Source: Poritiphilus flavus (lineage in GTDB: Bacteria > Bacteroidota > Bacteroidia > Flavobacteriales > Flavobacteriaceae). From it: 64,000 nt of DNA. Location of the stretch: assembly GCF_009901585.1 (NCBI RefSeq), contig NZ_WXYO01000007.1:372001-436000 (forward strand), written 5' to 3'. The translations under genes and the position numbers were made by a program. The notes under the pieces are model-generated. The model did no database searches and had not been told where the DNA came from. It saw only the letters and a program-made list of their open reading frames with translations. Numbering within the stretch: position 1 is the stretch's first letter; each line of letters opens with the position of its first letter. Of the stretch, positions 44,099 to 53,496 are shown piece after piece.

Positions 44099-45586
44099 AT
44101 GGAAACTAAAAAAATCCTCATTATAGGTAGTGGTATTGCAGGCCTTTCAGCAGGCATTTATGCACAAAAAAATGGTTTTGACACCACCATTGTGGAAATG
44201 CATGAAAGAGCTGGCGGACAATTAACCGCATGGGATAGAGGCAATTACCGATTTGATTATTGTTTGCATTGGTTAATCGGCACGGATCACGGAGTTTATA
44301 ATGATATGTGGTGGGAAACCGGTGCAATCAATGAAGACGTGGAAATAATTAACCACAAGGCCTTTGTCCATATGGAAGATGAGGAACATGGCGAATTCTA
44401 TATCTATAATGATTTGGAGGAATGGAAATCCTATTTGATCAAAATGGCACCTGAAGATGAGAAAGGCATTACCAAAATGATAGGAATGATGCGAAAAGGA
44501 GATCGTGTTGATCAATTTGAAGATCCGCCCGGTATGCGTACATTTTCTGATTATCTAAAATCTCTTTGGCAAATGGGAAGCTTTTTCACTACAATGCTTA
44601 AATACAAAAACGAAAGTAGTAAAGAGCTTTTGGACAGTTTGAGAATTTCCAATCCCCATTTAAGGTTTTTCTTAGAAAACCTTTATAGCACACCAGATTT
44701 TTCAGCTCTGGGGTTTATCCTCATGTTCGGGTGGTTCAATGCTAAAAATGCGGGTTACCTGAAAGGTGGTTCTTTGGAGATGAGCAAACGAATGGCTAAG
44801 AAGTTTCAATCTGAAGGAGGCAAATTCCTTTTCAATTCAAGGGTCAAAGAAATTATTGTGAAAGATGATGAGGCAGAGGGCATTATCCTCGAAAATGGCA
44901 ACAAAATATTTGCTGACCATATTATTTCGGCTTGCGATGGACGAACGGTCTTATTTAATATGCTCAAAGGGAAATATTTGAATGAACAATTAAAATACGC
45001 TTATGAAAACTGGCCATTACTAACGCCTATGGTACTGGTCAGCTTTGGAGTGAACAAGGTCATCCAACCAAAATGCCATACTACCAATTACTTTGTCAAA
45101 GAACCTATATCCGTGGGTAAGACCAAAATAACTCGTTACCAGATTATGCATCGAACCTCCTACGACCCTACTTTTGCCCCTGATCATAAGAGTACCATAC
45201 AATTGTATTTTGATTCCCCCTGGGAGATATGGAAAGATCTAAAGGCAGATGCTTACCTGGACGAAAAAGAAGCAGTCCGGAAAAAGGCAATTGAATTGAT
45301 TGAAAAACACTACCCAGGTGTTGGTGAAAAAATTGAGGAAATTGACATTGCCACTCCTAAAACCACTGTGCGCTATACGGGAGTTTGGAATGGGGCATAT
45401 GAAGGATTTACCCCCAGAGGAAACATCATGGAAGCACTACCCATGAAATTAGATGGGTTAGATAGATTCACCATGGTCGGCCAGTGGCTTTTTCCTGGTG
45501 GTGGGCTGCCGCCCTCTGCTCTAAGCGGAAAATGGGCAATTCAAATGATCTGTAAGGATGAAAAACGGAAATTCGAAATAACTTAA
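44099..45586 (+). CDS. phytoene desaturase-like FAD-dependent oxidoreductase
   Basis: A 495-residue flavoprotein of the CrtI/carotenoid-isomerase family. The N-terminal dinucleotide motif is IGSGIAGLSAG, with VEMHERAGG (second FAD contact), and the C-terminal motif is MVGQWLFPGGGLPPSALSG. It is probably an isoprenoid or lipid dehydrogenase; genuine carotenoid genes are not next to it. It lies 124 nt after PEP synthase. A TGA-N6-TCA word at 44064-44075 is too close to the start to fit the regulon spacing. Confidence 0.85.
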   Translation: METKKILIIGSGIAGLSAGIYAQKNGFDTTIVEMHERAGGQLTAWDRGNYRFDYCLHWLIGTDHGVYNDMWWETGAINEDVEIINHKAFVHMEDEEHGEFYIYNDLEEWKSYLIKMAPEDEKGITKMIGMMRKGDRVDQFEDPPGMRTFSDYLKSLWQMGSFFTTMLKYKNESSKELLDSLRISNPHLRFFLENLYSTPDFSALGFILMFGWFNAKNAGYLKGGSLEMSKRMAKKFQSEGGKFLFNSRVKEIIVKDDEAEGIILENGNKIFADHIISACDGRTVLFNMLKGKYLNEQLKYAYENWPLLTPMVLVSFGVNKVIQPKCHTTNYFVKEPISVGKTKITRYQIMHRTSYDPTFAPDHKSTIQLYFDSPWEIWKDLKADAYLDEKEAVRKKAIELIEKHYPGVGEKIEEIDIATPKTTVRYTGVWNGAYEGFTPRGNIMEALPMKLDGLDRFTMVGQWLFPGGGLPPSALSGKWAIQMICKDEKRKFEIT

Positions 45587-45597
45587 CACAAAGCCTA

Positions 45598-45702
45598 ATG
45601 AGAAGCAACCGAGGTATTAGACCTAATTTTGGCCTTTGCAGCATTAGGAATCATTTTTGCTGGACCTTCTATGATCATTGACCCTCAGGGGTTAGAGCAT
45701 TG
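45598..45702 (+). pseudogene. remnant of a four-helix membrane protein gene
   Basis: From 45602 the second frame reads EATEVLDLILAFAALGII, then FAGPSMIIDPQG, and stops at 45702. This aligns with residues 3-33 of the membrane protein at 5320-5709 (ATNILGLIQAFVALGAI, then GLAVLVDPSG). The ATG at 45598 is out of frame with it, and the three remaining helices are missing. It is best read as a decayed second copy. Confidence 0.6.
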
Positions 45703-45800
45703 AACTTATGGAACTCCGAACTAACTAAGTTTACCATTAGCACGACCAATATTGGGGAAGCGAAAACCCACTTCTTGTTTCGGCCTCCGCACATGCAACG

Positions 45801-45843
45801 TGATTTCAATCATTTCGCACCTTTGAGGCAATGACTTCCTTTG
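45801..45843 (+). promoter_or_regulatory. CRP/FNR-type palindrome plus -7 element, HtrA-like protease gene
   Basis: TGATTTCAATCA at 45801-45812; after 23 nt comes TTCCTTTG at 45836-45843, one mismatch to TANNTTTG. The ATG is at 45863. Confidence 0.63.
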
Positions 45844-45862
45844 TAGTTGAGCGTTCCTAATA

Positions 45863-46927
45863 ATGAAGCTGAAAACAAAATATAAATTACTCGCGATCTA
45901 CCTGGCGTTTGTCTGGTTCCCATACAGCTCTGCCCAAAGCATAAGCGAGCTTTATGAGAGGGCCAATACTTCTGTTGTTCTGATAAAAACATTGCAACCT
46001 GAGATTTTGGGCAAAGGTCGTATGAAGACCACAGTAATGGTGGAAGGTCTCGGTTCAGGCTTTGTGGTTTCCGAAAAAGGCACGGTTATGACGGCTTCCC
46101 ATATCGTGCAAACAGCGTCATTGATCAGCGTGGTATTTTCGGATGGAGAGGAACTACCAGCTAAAGTGATAGGTTCTTACCCTATGGCCGATGTGGCATT
46201 GCTGCAGCTTACTAAGTTAAAAAGCACTCCGCTCACCGCGGTGACCATGGCCGACTCTGACATGGTAAAAATTGGGGACAGGATTTTTCTGATCGGTGCT
46301 CCATTTGGCTTGGGACATTCCCTTTCCGTTGGATATGTGAGTGGTAAGTATTCCAGAAAAAGCGTGTCAAGCGGGTTTTTAACAACGGAATTCATCCAAA
46401 CAGATGCTGCCGTGAACGAAGGTAGTTCCGGTGCCCCCTTGTTCAATATGAACGGTGAGGTTATTGGGATTGCAAGCTTCATCCTAAGTCATTCCGATGG
46501 ATTTCAGGGGATATCCTTTGCAGCTACTTCCAATATTGCACAAAAATTATTGGGCGAAGGGCAGGTCATTTGGACAGGGATCGATGCATATTTCGTTTCC
46601 GGACCGTTGGCAGAGATACTCAACCTTCCGCAATCGGCCGGTATCCTGGTAAAAAAGGTGGCCCCATATTCCCTGGGTGATGCACTTGGCCTATGTGGCG
46701 GTAACTACAGGATCTCGTTGGATGGCGAAACCTTGATGGTCGGGGGGGATGTTATACTGGCAGTGGAAAACATCAACTTGACAAATGAGTCAAAAATTCT
46801 CAATGCCTGGTCTTACCTACAAGAACTAAAACAGGGGCAAAAAGTCAAAGTTACCATCTTAAGAAAAGGTGAGGTTATGGAGCTGTCCGCCCATGTCCCT
46901 GAGCTCCCTGAGAAACCTATGAAATAG
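45863..46927 (+). CDS. HtrA/DegP-type serine protease with PDZ-like domain
   Basis: A 354-residue exported protease with a signal peptide (about residues 1-25). The catalytic triad is visible: His80 in TASHIV, Asp110 in MADVALL and Ser189 in NEGSSGAPLFN. Residues about 245-350 form one degenerate PDZ-like domain. This is shorter than DegP with two PDZ domains. It degrades or refolds damaged envelope proteins. The regulon box in its promoter agrees with a stress function. Confidence 0.88.
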   Translation: MKLKTKYKLLAIYLAFVWFPYSSAQSISELYERANTSVVLIKTLQPEILGKGRMKTTVMVEGLGSGFVVSEKGTVMTASHIVQTASLISVVFSDGEELPAKVIGSYPMADVALLQLTKLKSTPLTAVTMADSDMVKIGDRIFLIGAPFGLGHSLSVGYVSGKYSRKSVSSGFLTTEFIQTDAAVNEGSSGAPLFNMNGEVIGIASFILSHSDGFQGISFAATSNIAQKLLGEGQVIWTGIDAYFVSGPLAEILNLPQSAGILVKKVAPYSLGDALGLCGGNYRISLDGETLMVGGDVILAVENINLTNESKILNAWSYLQELKQGQKVKVTILRKGEVMELSAHVPELPEKPMK

Positions 46928-47014
46928 CATCTAACTCGTATTTGCTGTATTTATAAGCCCATAAGTAGTAATGATCATTTATTCCAATCAAATTGCTAAA
47001 TAGTCCACCTCTCA

Positions 47015-47707
47015 TTATAAAAGCCTGAATCTTTCACCAACTTTGAAAACAATTCTTTTGACTATTTCTTCCGGTACCTCCAAAATCCAGGATATTTCAG
47101 AAGTGTTCTGTTGCCCGAATACGATTAACTCGACTATCAATTTACTTCTTTTGGGTATAGTATTGTACAGCAACCCCAATAACTTCCTTTTTTCATCCGA
47201 TAGTAAGGAAGCTTCATCAAGTTCAAAATTTTGTACCAGTTGCTTTTCCAAAGAATCGTTCAAAACAATTTCCGGGGACCAGCCCTGTTTTTGAATGTAA
47301 GAGATATCGTCCAATTCATCCATAAGGATCCGGTCACCCTCCGCATCGGTGGTGAATTCCTCGCTCAAAGTCTTCAATTCCCCTTTCAAAAGGGCATGGG
47401 TGTTGACCTCATCAGGCACTTCCTCTTCTTGTTTCGCCGCTATCCTTTGAAGCGCTTTTTTGAAGAGTCCTCTTCGCAACTCGTTTTCGTTCATTTGCCC
47501 TGAAAACTCCCTAAAAGTTTCCAGATAAACCTCGTCAAGGATCTCGTCCGGATCATAAAACCGCTTATCCAGTAAGGCTTGGTCCTCAGCGGTTTGTAGG
47601 CTGCCCGCCACAAATTTTTTCAACCCGGGAACAAGCTCTTCAAGTTTCTTATAAAACTGTGTGAAATCATCTTCCTTCTTATGCTTTTGTAGTGCCTTGG
47701 TCGTCAT
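47015..47707 (-). CDS. divergent sigma-70-like protein
   Basis: A 230-residue protein. The segment FYDPDEILDEVYLETFREF (about 50-68) resembles sigma region 2.1-2.2, and the C-terminal SKLIVELIVFGQQNTSEISWILEVPEEIVKRIVFKVGERFRLL resembles a region 4 HTH. The middle is acidic and longer than in ECF sigma factors. It could be a sigma factor or a sigma mimic controlling stress genes. Its promoter carries the regulon box and it is divergent from a PAS histidine kinase gene. Confidence 0.6.
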   Translation of the reverse strand: MTTKALQKHKKEDDFTQFYKKLEELVPGLKKFVAGSLQTAEDQALLDKRFYDPDEILDEVYLETFREFSGQMNENELRRGLFKKALQRIAAKQEEEVPDEVNTHALLKGELKTLSEEFTTDAEGDRILMDELDDISYIQKQGWSPEIVLNDSLEKQLVQNFELDEASLLSDEKRKLLGLLYNTIPKRSKLIVELIVFGQQNTSEISWILEVPEEIVKRIVFKVGERFRLL

Positions 47708-48026
47708 GTGAATTTGAATTAAACGTTAATCAAAACCTTCGCCTTAGTGATCCCAAAATCGGCTGTAGTAAATCTATGATCTTATCTTCCTGATACCAAT
47801 GATTCATATCAGCTTCTATTACCGGAAAATCGGCCAATAGACCGACAAAGAAATTTCTGTTAAAGTACCTATGAAAGTCCTTACTTTTTTATAAATTTAA
47901 GAGACTCCCATCGTCTAGATTACAAAGTAAGTTGATTCAACTAATCAATTTAGGATCAATCTTTTATACTGCTTTCTGATCGTATAGCGAAGAATACGCG
48001 TAATACTGAAACTAATTTTGTTGTTC
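47708..48026. other. 319-nt divergent promoter region
   Basis: Holds the regulon promoter of the sigma-like gene (47769-47811) and, on the plus strand, TAATTTTG at 48013-48020 only 6 nt before the kinase ATG at 48027. Confidence 0.5.
47769..47811 (-). promoter_or_regulatory. CRP/FNR-type palindrome plus -7 element, sigma-like gene
   Basis: TGATTCATATCA at 47800-47811; after 23 nt on the minus strand comes TAGATTTA (47776-47769), one mismatch to TANNTTTG. The ATG is at 47707. Confidence 0.63.
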
Positions 48027-50831
48027 ATGGAACAACCAACAACCAATAATCCAACCTCCACCAGGCCCTTTTCCTTAGCACTCAAAATAGCGGTAATCGA
48101 CAAAAATGGAAAAGTTCTTACCACTAATCGGGCTTGGGCACAATTGGTAAAAAAACGTGGTAACCCCAATCTTTGTGCAGTCGATATAGGCGACAATTAC
48201 CTCTCGGTATGTAGAAAAATGGCAAGTTCGGGGAATGGACATGCACAACGGATAATCGGGGGAATGGAATCCGTAATCTCGCGCAAACAGGACGAGTTCT
48301 ATCTGGAGTACCCCTGTATCATTGGAAATGAAGAGCATTGGTTTGCCATGACCATAAAACCCCTTGGCTATTCAAAGTCGCAGACCACGATCATTCAGGA
48401 AGATATCACCGAAAAGAAGCGATTCCAGTATTATCTTAACTCCATCAAGGTACATCAGGACCGACGGGATGTTGCCAGTGAGAGGCTAGGCAGCTTTGAA
48501 TTGAATTTAGTGGACAATACCACTCAATGGTCTGATGAGCATTATAGAATATTTGGTCTGGAACCCCAATCGGAGAAAATGACCTATGAGAGGTTCATGG
48601 AATTGGTCCATCCAGCCTATTTGGGAAAGGTTAACCATTCCATGGAACAATTGATCAGGCACAGGAAGGAAGTAGAACTGTACTTTGGAATAAAACTCAG
48701 TGATGGGGCATTAAAATATGTTTATGGAAAAGCATGGCCAAGTAAGGAATCCGAAGGGAATGTCACCAGGATCTCAGGAACCGTACAGGAGCTTACCGAA
48801 GACTTTGGTAAAGAAATAAGTATCAAGGACGAAACCCTTCACCATTCACATACTGCAATCGCGATGAGCGATCTTAGGGGAATTATCACCTATGCCAACC
48901 CGGCCTTTGTTAGACTTTGGGGGTTTGCCAGCGAAAGTGAGATACTAGGCTTATCCAACGGTGAACTAGGAGGATCGCGGGAGAAAATCACCGAAATCAT
49001 GGATGCCGTCCGAAAATCCGGGAGCTGGTATGGGAAGGACAGGGCTAAGAAGAAGGACGGAACCCTGTTCGACATATATCTGACTGCGAACCTTGTCAAG
49101 GATTCCAGGGGTCGCCCTCTATGCGTAACTGCCTCCTTTATCGATATCACGGAACAAGAGAAGGCTAAGAAAGAGCTACTCGATACCGGTGCGAAGGCTG
49201 AAATACTTTTCGATTATTCACCCATAATTATCTGGGAAGAAGACTTCTCCGAGGTCAAGGATTTTGTCGACCAATTAAGGGAAAAGGGAGTGAACGATTT
49301 CAGGCGGTATTTTGAAGCAGCCCCGTGCGAAGTCAAAAGACTCGCTTCTTTGGTTCGGGTAACCCAGGCAAACCAGATGAGCCTTGATTTCTACGGAGCA
49401 AGTTCGCTGGAGGAACTGAGGACCAATTTGCCGAATAGATTCCTGGACGATTCCTGGGATGTGTTCAAGGAAGAACTTATTGCTTTGGCGGAAGGGCAAT
49501 GGCAGTTCGATTCTGAAATACGGGTGAAGACAGCACATGGCGACATAAAGCATTTGTCGATGTGCCTGGCCGTTCCCCCACAGTTTATAGATAGCTTGAA
49601 AACGGTCCTGGTATCATTTGTTGATATTACAAAAATCAAGGAGAATGAGAGGGTTCTAAAGGAAAAGGAACGCCAAATCAAGGAATACGCCAGCCAATTG
49701 GAAGAAAAAGTGGCCCAACGTACCAAAGAACTCAGGTTCAGCGAGGCCAAGCTAATCGAGGCGAACAAACTGGCCAAGATCGGGCATTGGAGCCTTGATG
49801 ATTCTCAGGAAGGGGTAAAGTGGTCCGAAGGGCTATACGAAATCTATGGTCTGGAAAAGAACACCCCAATATCAAAGGAAGTATTCTTTGAAAAAATTCG
49901 TTTTGAAGATCCCGAAGATATTTCCAGGAGAATTGAGGCCATCAACCGTGGTGAATCCATGGGCGACATCGAATACGGCATCATTGACGCCAAAGGGAAC
50001 GAAAAATATATCAGGTCCATCCATAGGCCACCAATTGATAACGGCAATGGGAAAGGAAAAACTCAATTTGGAGTGATTCAGGATATTACCCGACAAAAAT
50101 CTGTTGAAAACCAATTGGTCAATGCGCTCAAGAAGGAACAGGAACTTAACGAGCTAAAATCTCATTTTGTTTCCATGGCGTCCCATGAGTTCAGAACCCC
50201 CTTAGCCGCAATCCTCTCTTCCCTCAATTTAATTGGGAAGTATAAGGACATCGGGGCTCTTGATAAACAGGAGAAGCATATCCAACGTATCAAAAAATCC
50301 GTCAGTAATATGGCAACCCTTCTCGATGATTTTCTTTCACTTGAGAAAATGGAGTCCGGTAAGACCAGAACGAATCCCATGGAACTTAATCTTACGGAAT
50401 ACATTGAGGATATACTGTTGGAGGTCCAACCATGGCAAAAGGAAGGACAGCGGGTAGTTCATATGCATACCGGGCACACGGGTGTAAATATCGACCCACA
50501 TTTGACCAAAAATGTATTACTCAATCTTTTGTCCAATGCACTAAAGTATTCCCCACAGGAATCCACGGTATACTTGTCTACACAAAACCATGGAGAAAAA
50601 TTGACCATTCAGGTCAAAGATGAGGGTATGGGGATTCCTGAGAAAGAGCAAAAGAACCTTTTCTCCCGCTTTTTTCGTGCAAGCAATGCACATCAAATAG
50701 GCGGAACAGGACTCGGACTTACCATCGTTAAACTTTACCTCGAACTTATGGGTGGTGAGATTGACTTTGCAAGCGAGGAAGGGAAAGGAACAACTTTCAA
50801 GGTTATGATCCCGGTAATAGCAAACATTTAG
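48027..50831 (+). CDS. multi-PAS sensor histidine kinase
   Basis: A 934-residue soluble kinase from the ATG at 48027. It has several PAS/PAC modules (near residues 15-130, 150-260, 270-390 and 580-690; ITYANPAFVRLWGF and DITEQEKAKKEL are typical) and coiled-coil linkers (KEKERQIKEYASQLEEKVAQRTKEL). The HisKA box is SMASHEFRTPLAAILSSL, followed by a HATPase with NLLSNALKYS, KDEGMGIPEKE and GTGLGLTIVK. There are no membrane helices and no receiver domain, so it needs a separate partner. It probably senses a cytoplasmic redox, light or gas signal. Confidence 0.92.
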   Translation: MEQPTTNNPTSTRPFSLALKIAVIDKNGKVLTTNRAWAQLVKKRGNPNLCAVDIGDNYLSVCRKMASSGNGHAQRIIGGMESVISRKQDEFYLEYPCIIGNEEHWFAMTIKPLGYSKSQTTIIQEDITEKKRFQYYLNSIKVHQDRRDVASERLGSFELNLVDNTTQWSDEHYRIFGLEPQSEKMTYERFMELVHPAYLGKVNHSMEQLIRHRKEVELYFGIKLSDGALKYVYGKAWPSKESEGNVTRISGTVQELTEDFGKEISIKDETLHHSHTAIAMSDLRGIITYANPAFVRLWGFASESEILGLSNGELGGSREKITEIMDAVRKSGSWYGKDRAKKKDGTLFDIYLTANLVKDSRGRPLCVTASFIDITEQEKAKKELLDTGAKAEILFDYSPIIIWEEDFSEVKDFVDQLREKGVNDFRRYFEAAPCEVKRLASLVRVTQANQMSLDFYGASSLEELRTNLPNRFLDDSWDVFKEELIALAEGQWQFDSEIRVKTAHGDIKHLSMCLAVPPQFIDSLKTVLVSFVDITKIKENERVLKEKERQIKEYASQLEEKVAQRTKELRFSEAKLIEANKLAKIGHWSLDDSQEGVKWSEGLYEIYGLEKNTPISKEVFFEKIRFEDPEDISRRIEAINRGESMGDIEYGIIDAKGNEKYIRSIHRPPIDNGNGKGKTQFGVIQDITRQKSVENQLVNALKKEQELNELKSHFVSMASHEFRTPLAAILSSLNLIGKYKDIGALDKQEKHIQRIKKSVSNMATLLDDFLSLEKMESGKTRTNPMELNLTEYIEDILLEVQPWQKEGQRVVHMHTGHTGVNIDPHLTKNVLLNLLSNALKYSPQESTVYLSTQNHGEKLTIQVKDEGMGIPEKEQKNLFSRFFRASNAHQIGGTGLGLTIVKLYLELMGGEIDFASEEGKGTTFKVMIPVIANI

Positions 50832-51140
50832 GACAATACTCTAAGATTGGATGTTCCCGATCCTGATGAGGCTTCTCCAATAAATACAAGGATCTGTATG
50901 AGATCCGGATAACAGCCTTCGGAATTGTTGGTGAATTTGAACTTCACGATATTAAGGGCTCAAGGGAAGGGTCAGAGATCCAATTATTGTGGCCCCTGGG
51001 AAACAAAGCAAAAAACTATAATCTATATTCATGCAGGTCACCCAAAAAAGTGGCGCAACTGACAAAAGTCATTTGCGGAAATAGGCCTTCCAAGTACCTT
51101 GGACAATAAATAATTATTCGCTTAAATAAAACCAAGTATC
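50832..51140. other. 309-nt intergenic region
   Basis: Contains the regulon promoter of the YtxH operon at its end (51060-51102). I see nothing else. Confidence 0.5.
51060..51102 (+). promoter_or_regulatory. CRP/FNR-type palindrome plus -7 element, YtxH operon
   Basis: TGACAAAAGTCA at 51060-51071; TTTG follows at 51072-51075 and, 19 nt later, TACCTTGG at 51095-51102. Thus a -33/-7 pair and an activator box at -41.5 both fit. The ATG is at 51141. Confidence 0.7.
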
Positions 51141-51470
51141 ATGACAGACAATAGTGGAAATATTTTGTTAGCACTCTTAACCGGAGCAGCCATAGGAGCA
51201 GGAATAGGTATCTTGTACGCGCCGGACGAAGGCAAAGAAACCCGAAGGAAGATCAAACGAAAAGTCGAGGACACCAGCCATGACATCGCAGAACGTATTT
51301 CGCACGCCAAAGAAGAGTTGACCAAGTCAGCCAGTGAAAAAAAGGACAAATTCAATAGAAAATTGGATGAAGCAATCTCGACCATGAGCTATAAAGCAGA
51401 CGAGATTATTGAGAACTTGGAGCGTAAACTGGAAGAACTGAAAAAGAAAAACGCCCAATTACAAAAATAA
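51141..51470 (+). CDS. YtxH-domain protein
   Basis: A 109-residue protein with an N-terminal hydrophobic Gly/Ala-rich segment (ILLALLTGAAIGAGIGILYAPDEGKETR), the YtxH/GvpT-like hallmark, followed by a long charged coiled coil. These are general-stress membrane-associated proteins. It is the first gene of a three-gene operon, 6 nt before the next. The regulon box lies upstream. Confidence 0.9.
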   Translation: MTDNSGNILLALLTGAAIGAGIGILYAPDEGKETRRKIKRKVEDTSHDIAERISHAKEELTKSASEKKDKFNRKLDEAISTMSYKADEIIENLERKLEELKKKNAQLQK

Positions 51471-51476
51471 ATCTCT

Positions 51477-51821
51477 ATGGTCCTTGACGAATTAAAAAAA
51501 GACCTCACGGCAGCCGATGCCGATTTGAGGTCTTATTTCGAAAATAGCGAGGAATACCTAAAGCTAAGAGTATTTAAGGTGCTCATGCGCGCGATAACCT
51601 CTGGCGCCAAGGTATTGCTGGTGGGCTCCGTTGCGCTTTTAACATTGTTTCTTTTATCCCTTGCAACATCCTTTGGCATCGGGCAATTGTTAAACAATAC
51701 ATTCTATGGATTTTTGATCACAGGTGGGTTCTTTATTTTGGTAACAGCAGTTTGCTATTACTTCAGGAACAGAGTGAATGGCCCTCTGCTACGCCGCTTT
51801 TCATCTTATTACTTTGATTAA
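51477..51821 (+). CDS. holin-like (phage holin superfamily III/DUF1469-like) membrane protein
   Basis: A 114-residue protein with an amphipathic N-terminal helix and two membrane helices (about 40-66 and 74-96): KLRVFKVLMRAITSGAKVLLVGSVALLTLFLLSLATSFGIGQLL...FFILVTAVCYYFRNRV. This pattern is common among YtxH-linked proteins that bend or cap membranes. It sits between YtxH and DUF6327-like genes with 6 and 2 nt gaps. Confidence 0.75.
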   Translation: MVLDELKKDLTAADADLRSYFENSEEYLKLRVFKVLMRAITSGAKVLLVGSVALLTLFLLSLATSFGIGQLLNNTFYGFLITGGFFILVTAVCYYFRNRVNGPLLRRFSSYYFD

Positions 51822-51823
51822 CT

Positions 51824-52066
51824 ATGGCGCCGATTACGTACAATAATTTTGAGGAGATAGACCAACGTCTAGAAATTTTGAGACTTCAAAGAGAAATCAG
51901 CAAAGAAAATCTCAAGTACAACCTGCACCATGCCAAGTCGAATTTCTATCCAACACAACTCGTAGGTGGGTTGAGTGGAGCAGTTCAAAAAATGGCATTG
52001 GTCTATGCTATCAGATTCCTATCGCGGATTTTTCGAAAACGAGATAAGGTCAAAGTTTTAGACTGA
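51824..52066 (+). CDS. DUF6327-like small protein
   Basis: An 80-residue protein starting MAPITYNNFEEIDQRLEILRLQREISKENLKYNLHHAKSNFYP, then a hydrophobic patch (QLVGGLSGAVQKMALVYAIRFLSRIF) and a basic tail. It resembles the DUF6327 family, which accompanies YtxH proteins in Bacteroidota. It follows the previous gene by 2 nt. Function is unknown. Confidence 0.7.
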   Translation: MAPITYNNFEEIDQRLEILRLQREISKENLKYNLHHAKSNFYPTQLVGGLSGAVQKMALVYAIRFLSRIFRKRDKVKVLD

Positions 52067-52294
52067 TTCCTTTATGGTTATTCAGCCTCCACAGGAACTA
52101 TGGCATACAAAAATCCTTAAATCAGCCTACCTTCTACCTTTTCCCAATTGATAATTTTCAATATATTTTGAAGGTACTCTCCCCTTCTATTCTGATATTT
52201 AAGATAATAGATACAGTCTGCTCCGAGAATTTACGTTTCTTCATGATCAAACTGCTTAGCTAATCGTTTAAGATTGAATGTTCCTTAAGCTCGT

Positions 52295-53242
52295 CTAGTT
52301 CTTAGGTCCATAGTTGTAGATATCTTGTAATACTTGTTCACGGCCTAAAGAATCTTTGATATTTAAGTCATACCGAATGTTTATCTCAGTTCCTATAGGA
52401 GCGTGATAATAAATAACCCAGGCATCGGCCTCCCTGGTACCAATGCAACCGTTGGAAGAGGCTTTTCCCAGCGACTTGGGGTTAGTTGTGGGGTGAATCA
52501 ATTGTCCGTTTCGAACTCCGTTGATCTCCGTTTCAATCCAGGGGATTTGTGGCATCAGGGTGGTCTTTTCGTCATCACGTTTTGTGAGATAAAATTGTTT
52601 CCCGTCCACGGGGTTGTAAAAAACCGGATAGCGTCTGTAATCCACTATTTCCCCTTTTCCAGGTTTCGTGCGTAAATCAGTAATACGGCCTCCCATTTTC
52701 AGGTAGCGTTTTCGATTTTGTCCCACTCTGATCGGAAATGTGTACAACAACACCGAGTCCTCATAGATGCGGAGTTTAAACTCGGGTATGTTCAAATCGA
52801 TAATGGTTCTCTTTATCCTATTCAATAGTTGAACCGCAGCCAGCGAATCCGGAATTAAGATAGAATCAGTGGGCCTAAATACGATAAGCTGTTTTTGGTC
52901 ATATACAAATGAATCGCGCGACTTCATCCGGTAATAGTCAGTATTTGCCAGAGTATCAATAATCCATGGGTTAGCACGGACCAAGAGATGTTCCGATAGC
53001 GGATAGGTGGTAATCGAATCATAGGAAACCACCAATGAATCAATGTAATTGAAATAGTCGCGCACAAGAACCGTATCCATAGGCATAGTCCATGCCTTTG
53101 AATGTTTTAGTTTAAAATGGCCTCGACCCTTTTCACTGGTGGTAGTACCAATTTTGATATCACCGTGCACATGATTCCCCTTCAGCAAAGAGGCCAGCAA
53201 TACAACTATAAAAAATAGGGTGATTTTCAGGAAGGTCTTCAT
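52295..53242 (-). CDS. L,D-transpeptidase (YkuD-type)
   Basis: A 315-residue exported protein (signal peptide about 1-22). The C-terminal catalytic domain has His250 in QLIHPTTNPKSLG and Cys266 in SSNGCIGTRE, which is the YkuD HxxxxxxxxxxSxGCxR pattern in slightly altered form. It crosslinks peptidoglycan or attaches proteins, a typical stationary-phase activity. Its minus-strand promoter holds the regulon box at 53413-53424. Confidence 0.9.
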   Translation of the reverse strand: MKTFLKITLFFIVVLLASLLKGNHVHGDIKIGTTTSEKGRGHFKLKHSKAWTMPMDTVLVRDYFNYIDSLVVSYDSITTYPLSEHLLVRANPWIIDTLANTDYYRMKSRDSFVYDQKQLIVFRPTDSILIPDSLAAVQLLNRIKRTIIDLNIPEFKLRIYEDSVLLYTFPIRVGQNRKRYLKMGGRITDLRTKPGKGEIVDYRRYPVFYNPVDGKQFYLTKRDDEKTTLMPQIPWIETEINGVRNGQLIHPTTNPKSLGKASSNGCIGTREADAWVIYYHAPIGTEINIRYDLNIKDSLGREQVLQDIYNYGPKN

Positions 53243-53381
53243 CTGTTACGGGGCTATTTTAATCTCGAAGTATCATCAACGATGCATATCGCTTTGATTA
53301 CTCTTTTACCAGCTCAATTTATTTCGCCAGGGACATTTGCGCGATCGTCGAATTTCGGAACCTCGAATTTGCCATAGACAC

Positions 53382-53424
53382 CTAAATTATCCTGATGAAC
53401 GTTTTTAACCAATGATTTGGGTCA
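53382..53424 (-). promoter_or_regulatory. CRP/FNR-type palindrome plus -7 element, L,D-transpeptidase gene
   Basis: TGATTTGGGTCA at 53413-53424; after 23 nt on the minus strand comes TAATTTAG (53389-53382), one mismatch to TANNTTTG. The ATG is at 53242. Confidence 0.6.
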
Positions 53425-53496
53425 TTCTCGTAACTGCAAATAGATTGGTTATAGCCAAAGCCCTTAGTCCTTTGAAGTATTATGTGATGATAGCAC

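Noticed and set aside
47977-48020. Regulon-like site for the PAS kinase gene
   Set aside because: TAATTTTG at 48013 has only a TGA half-site upstream, off by one base and without the TCA half.
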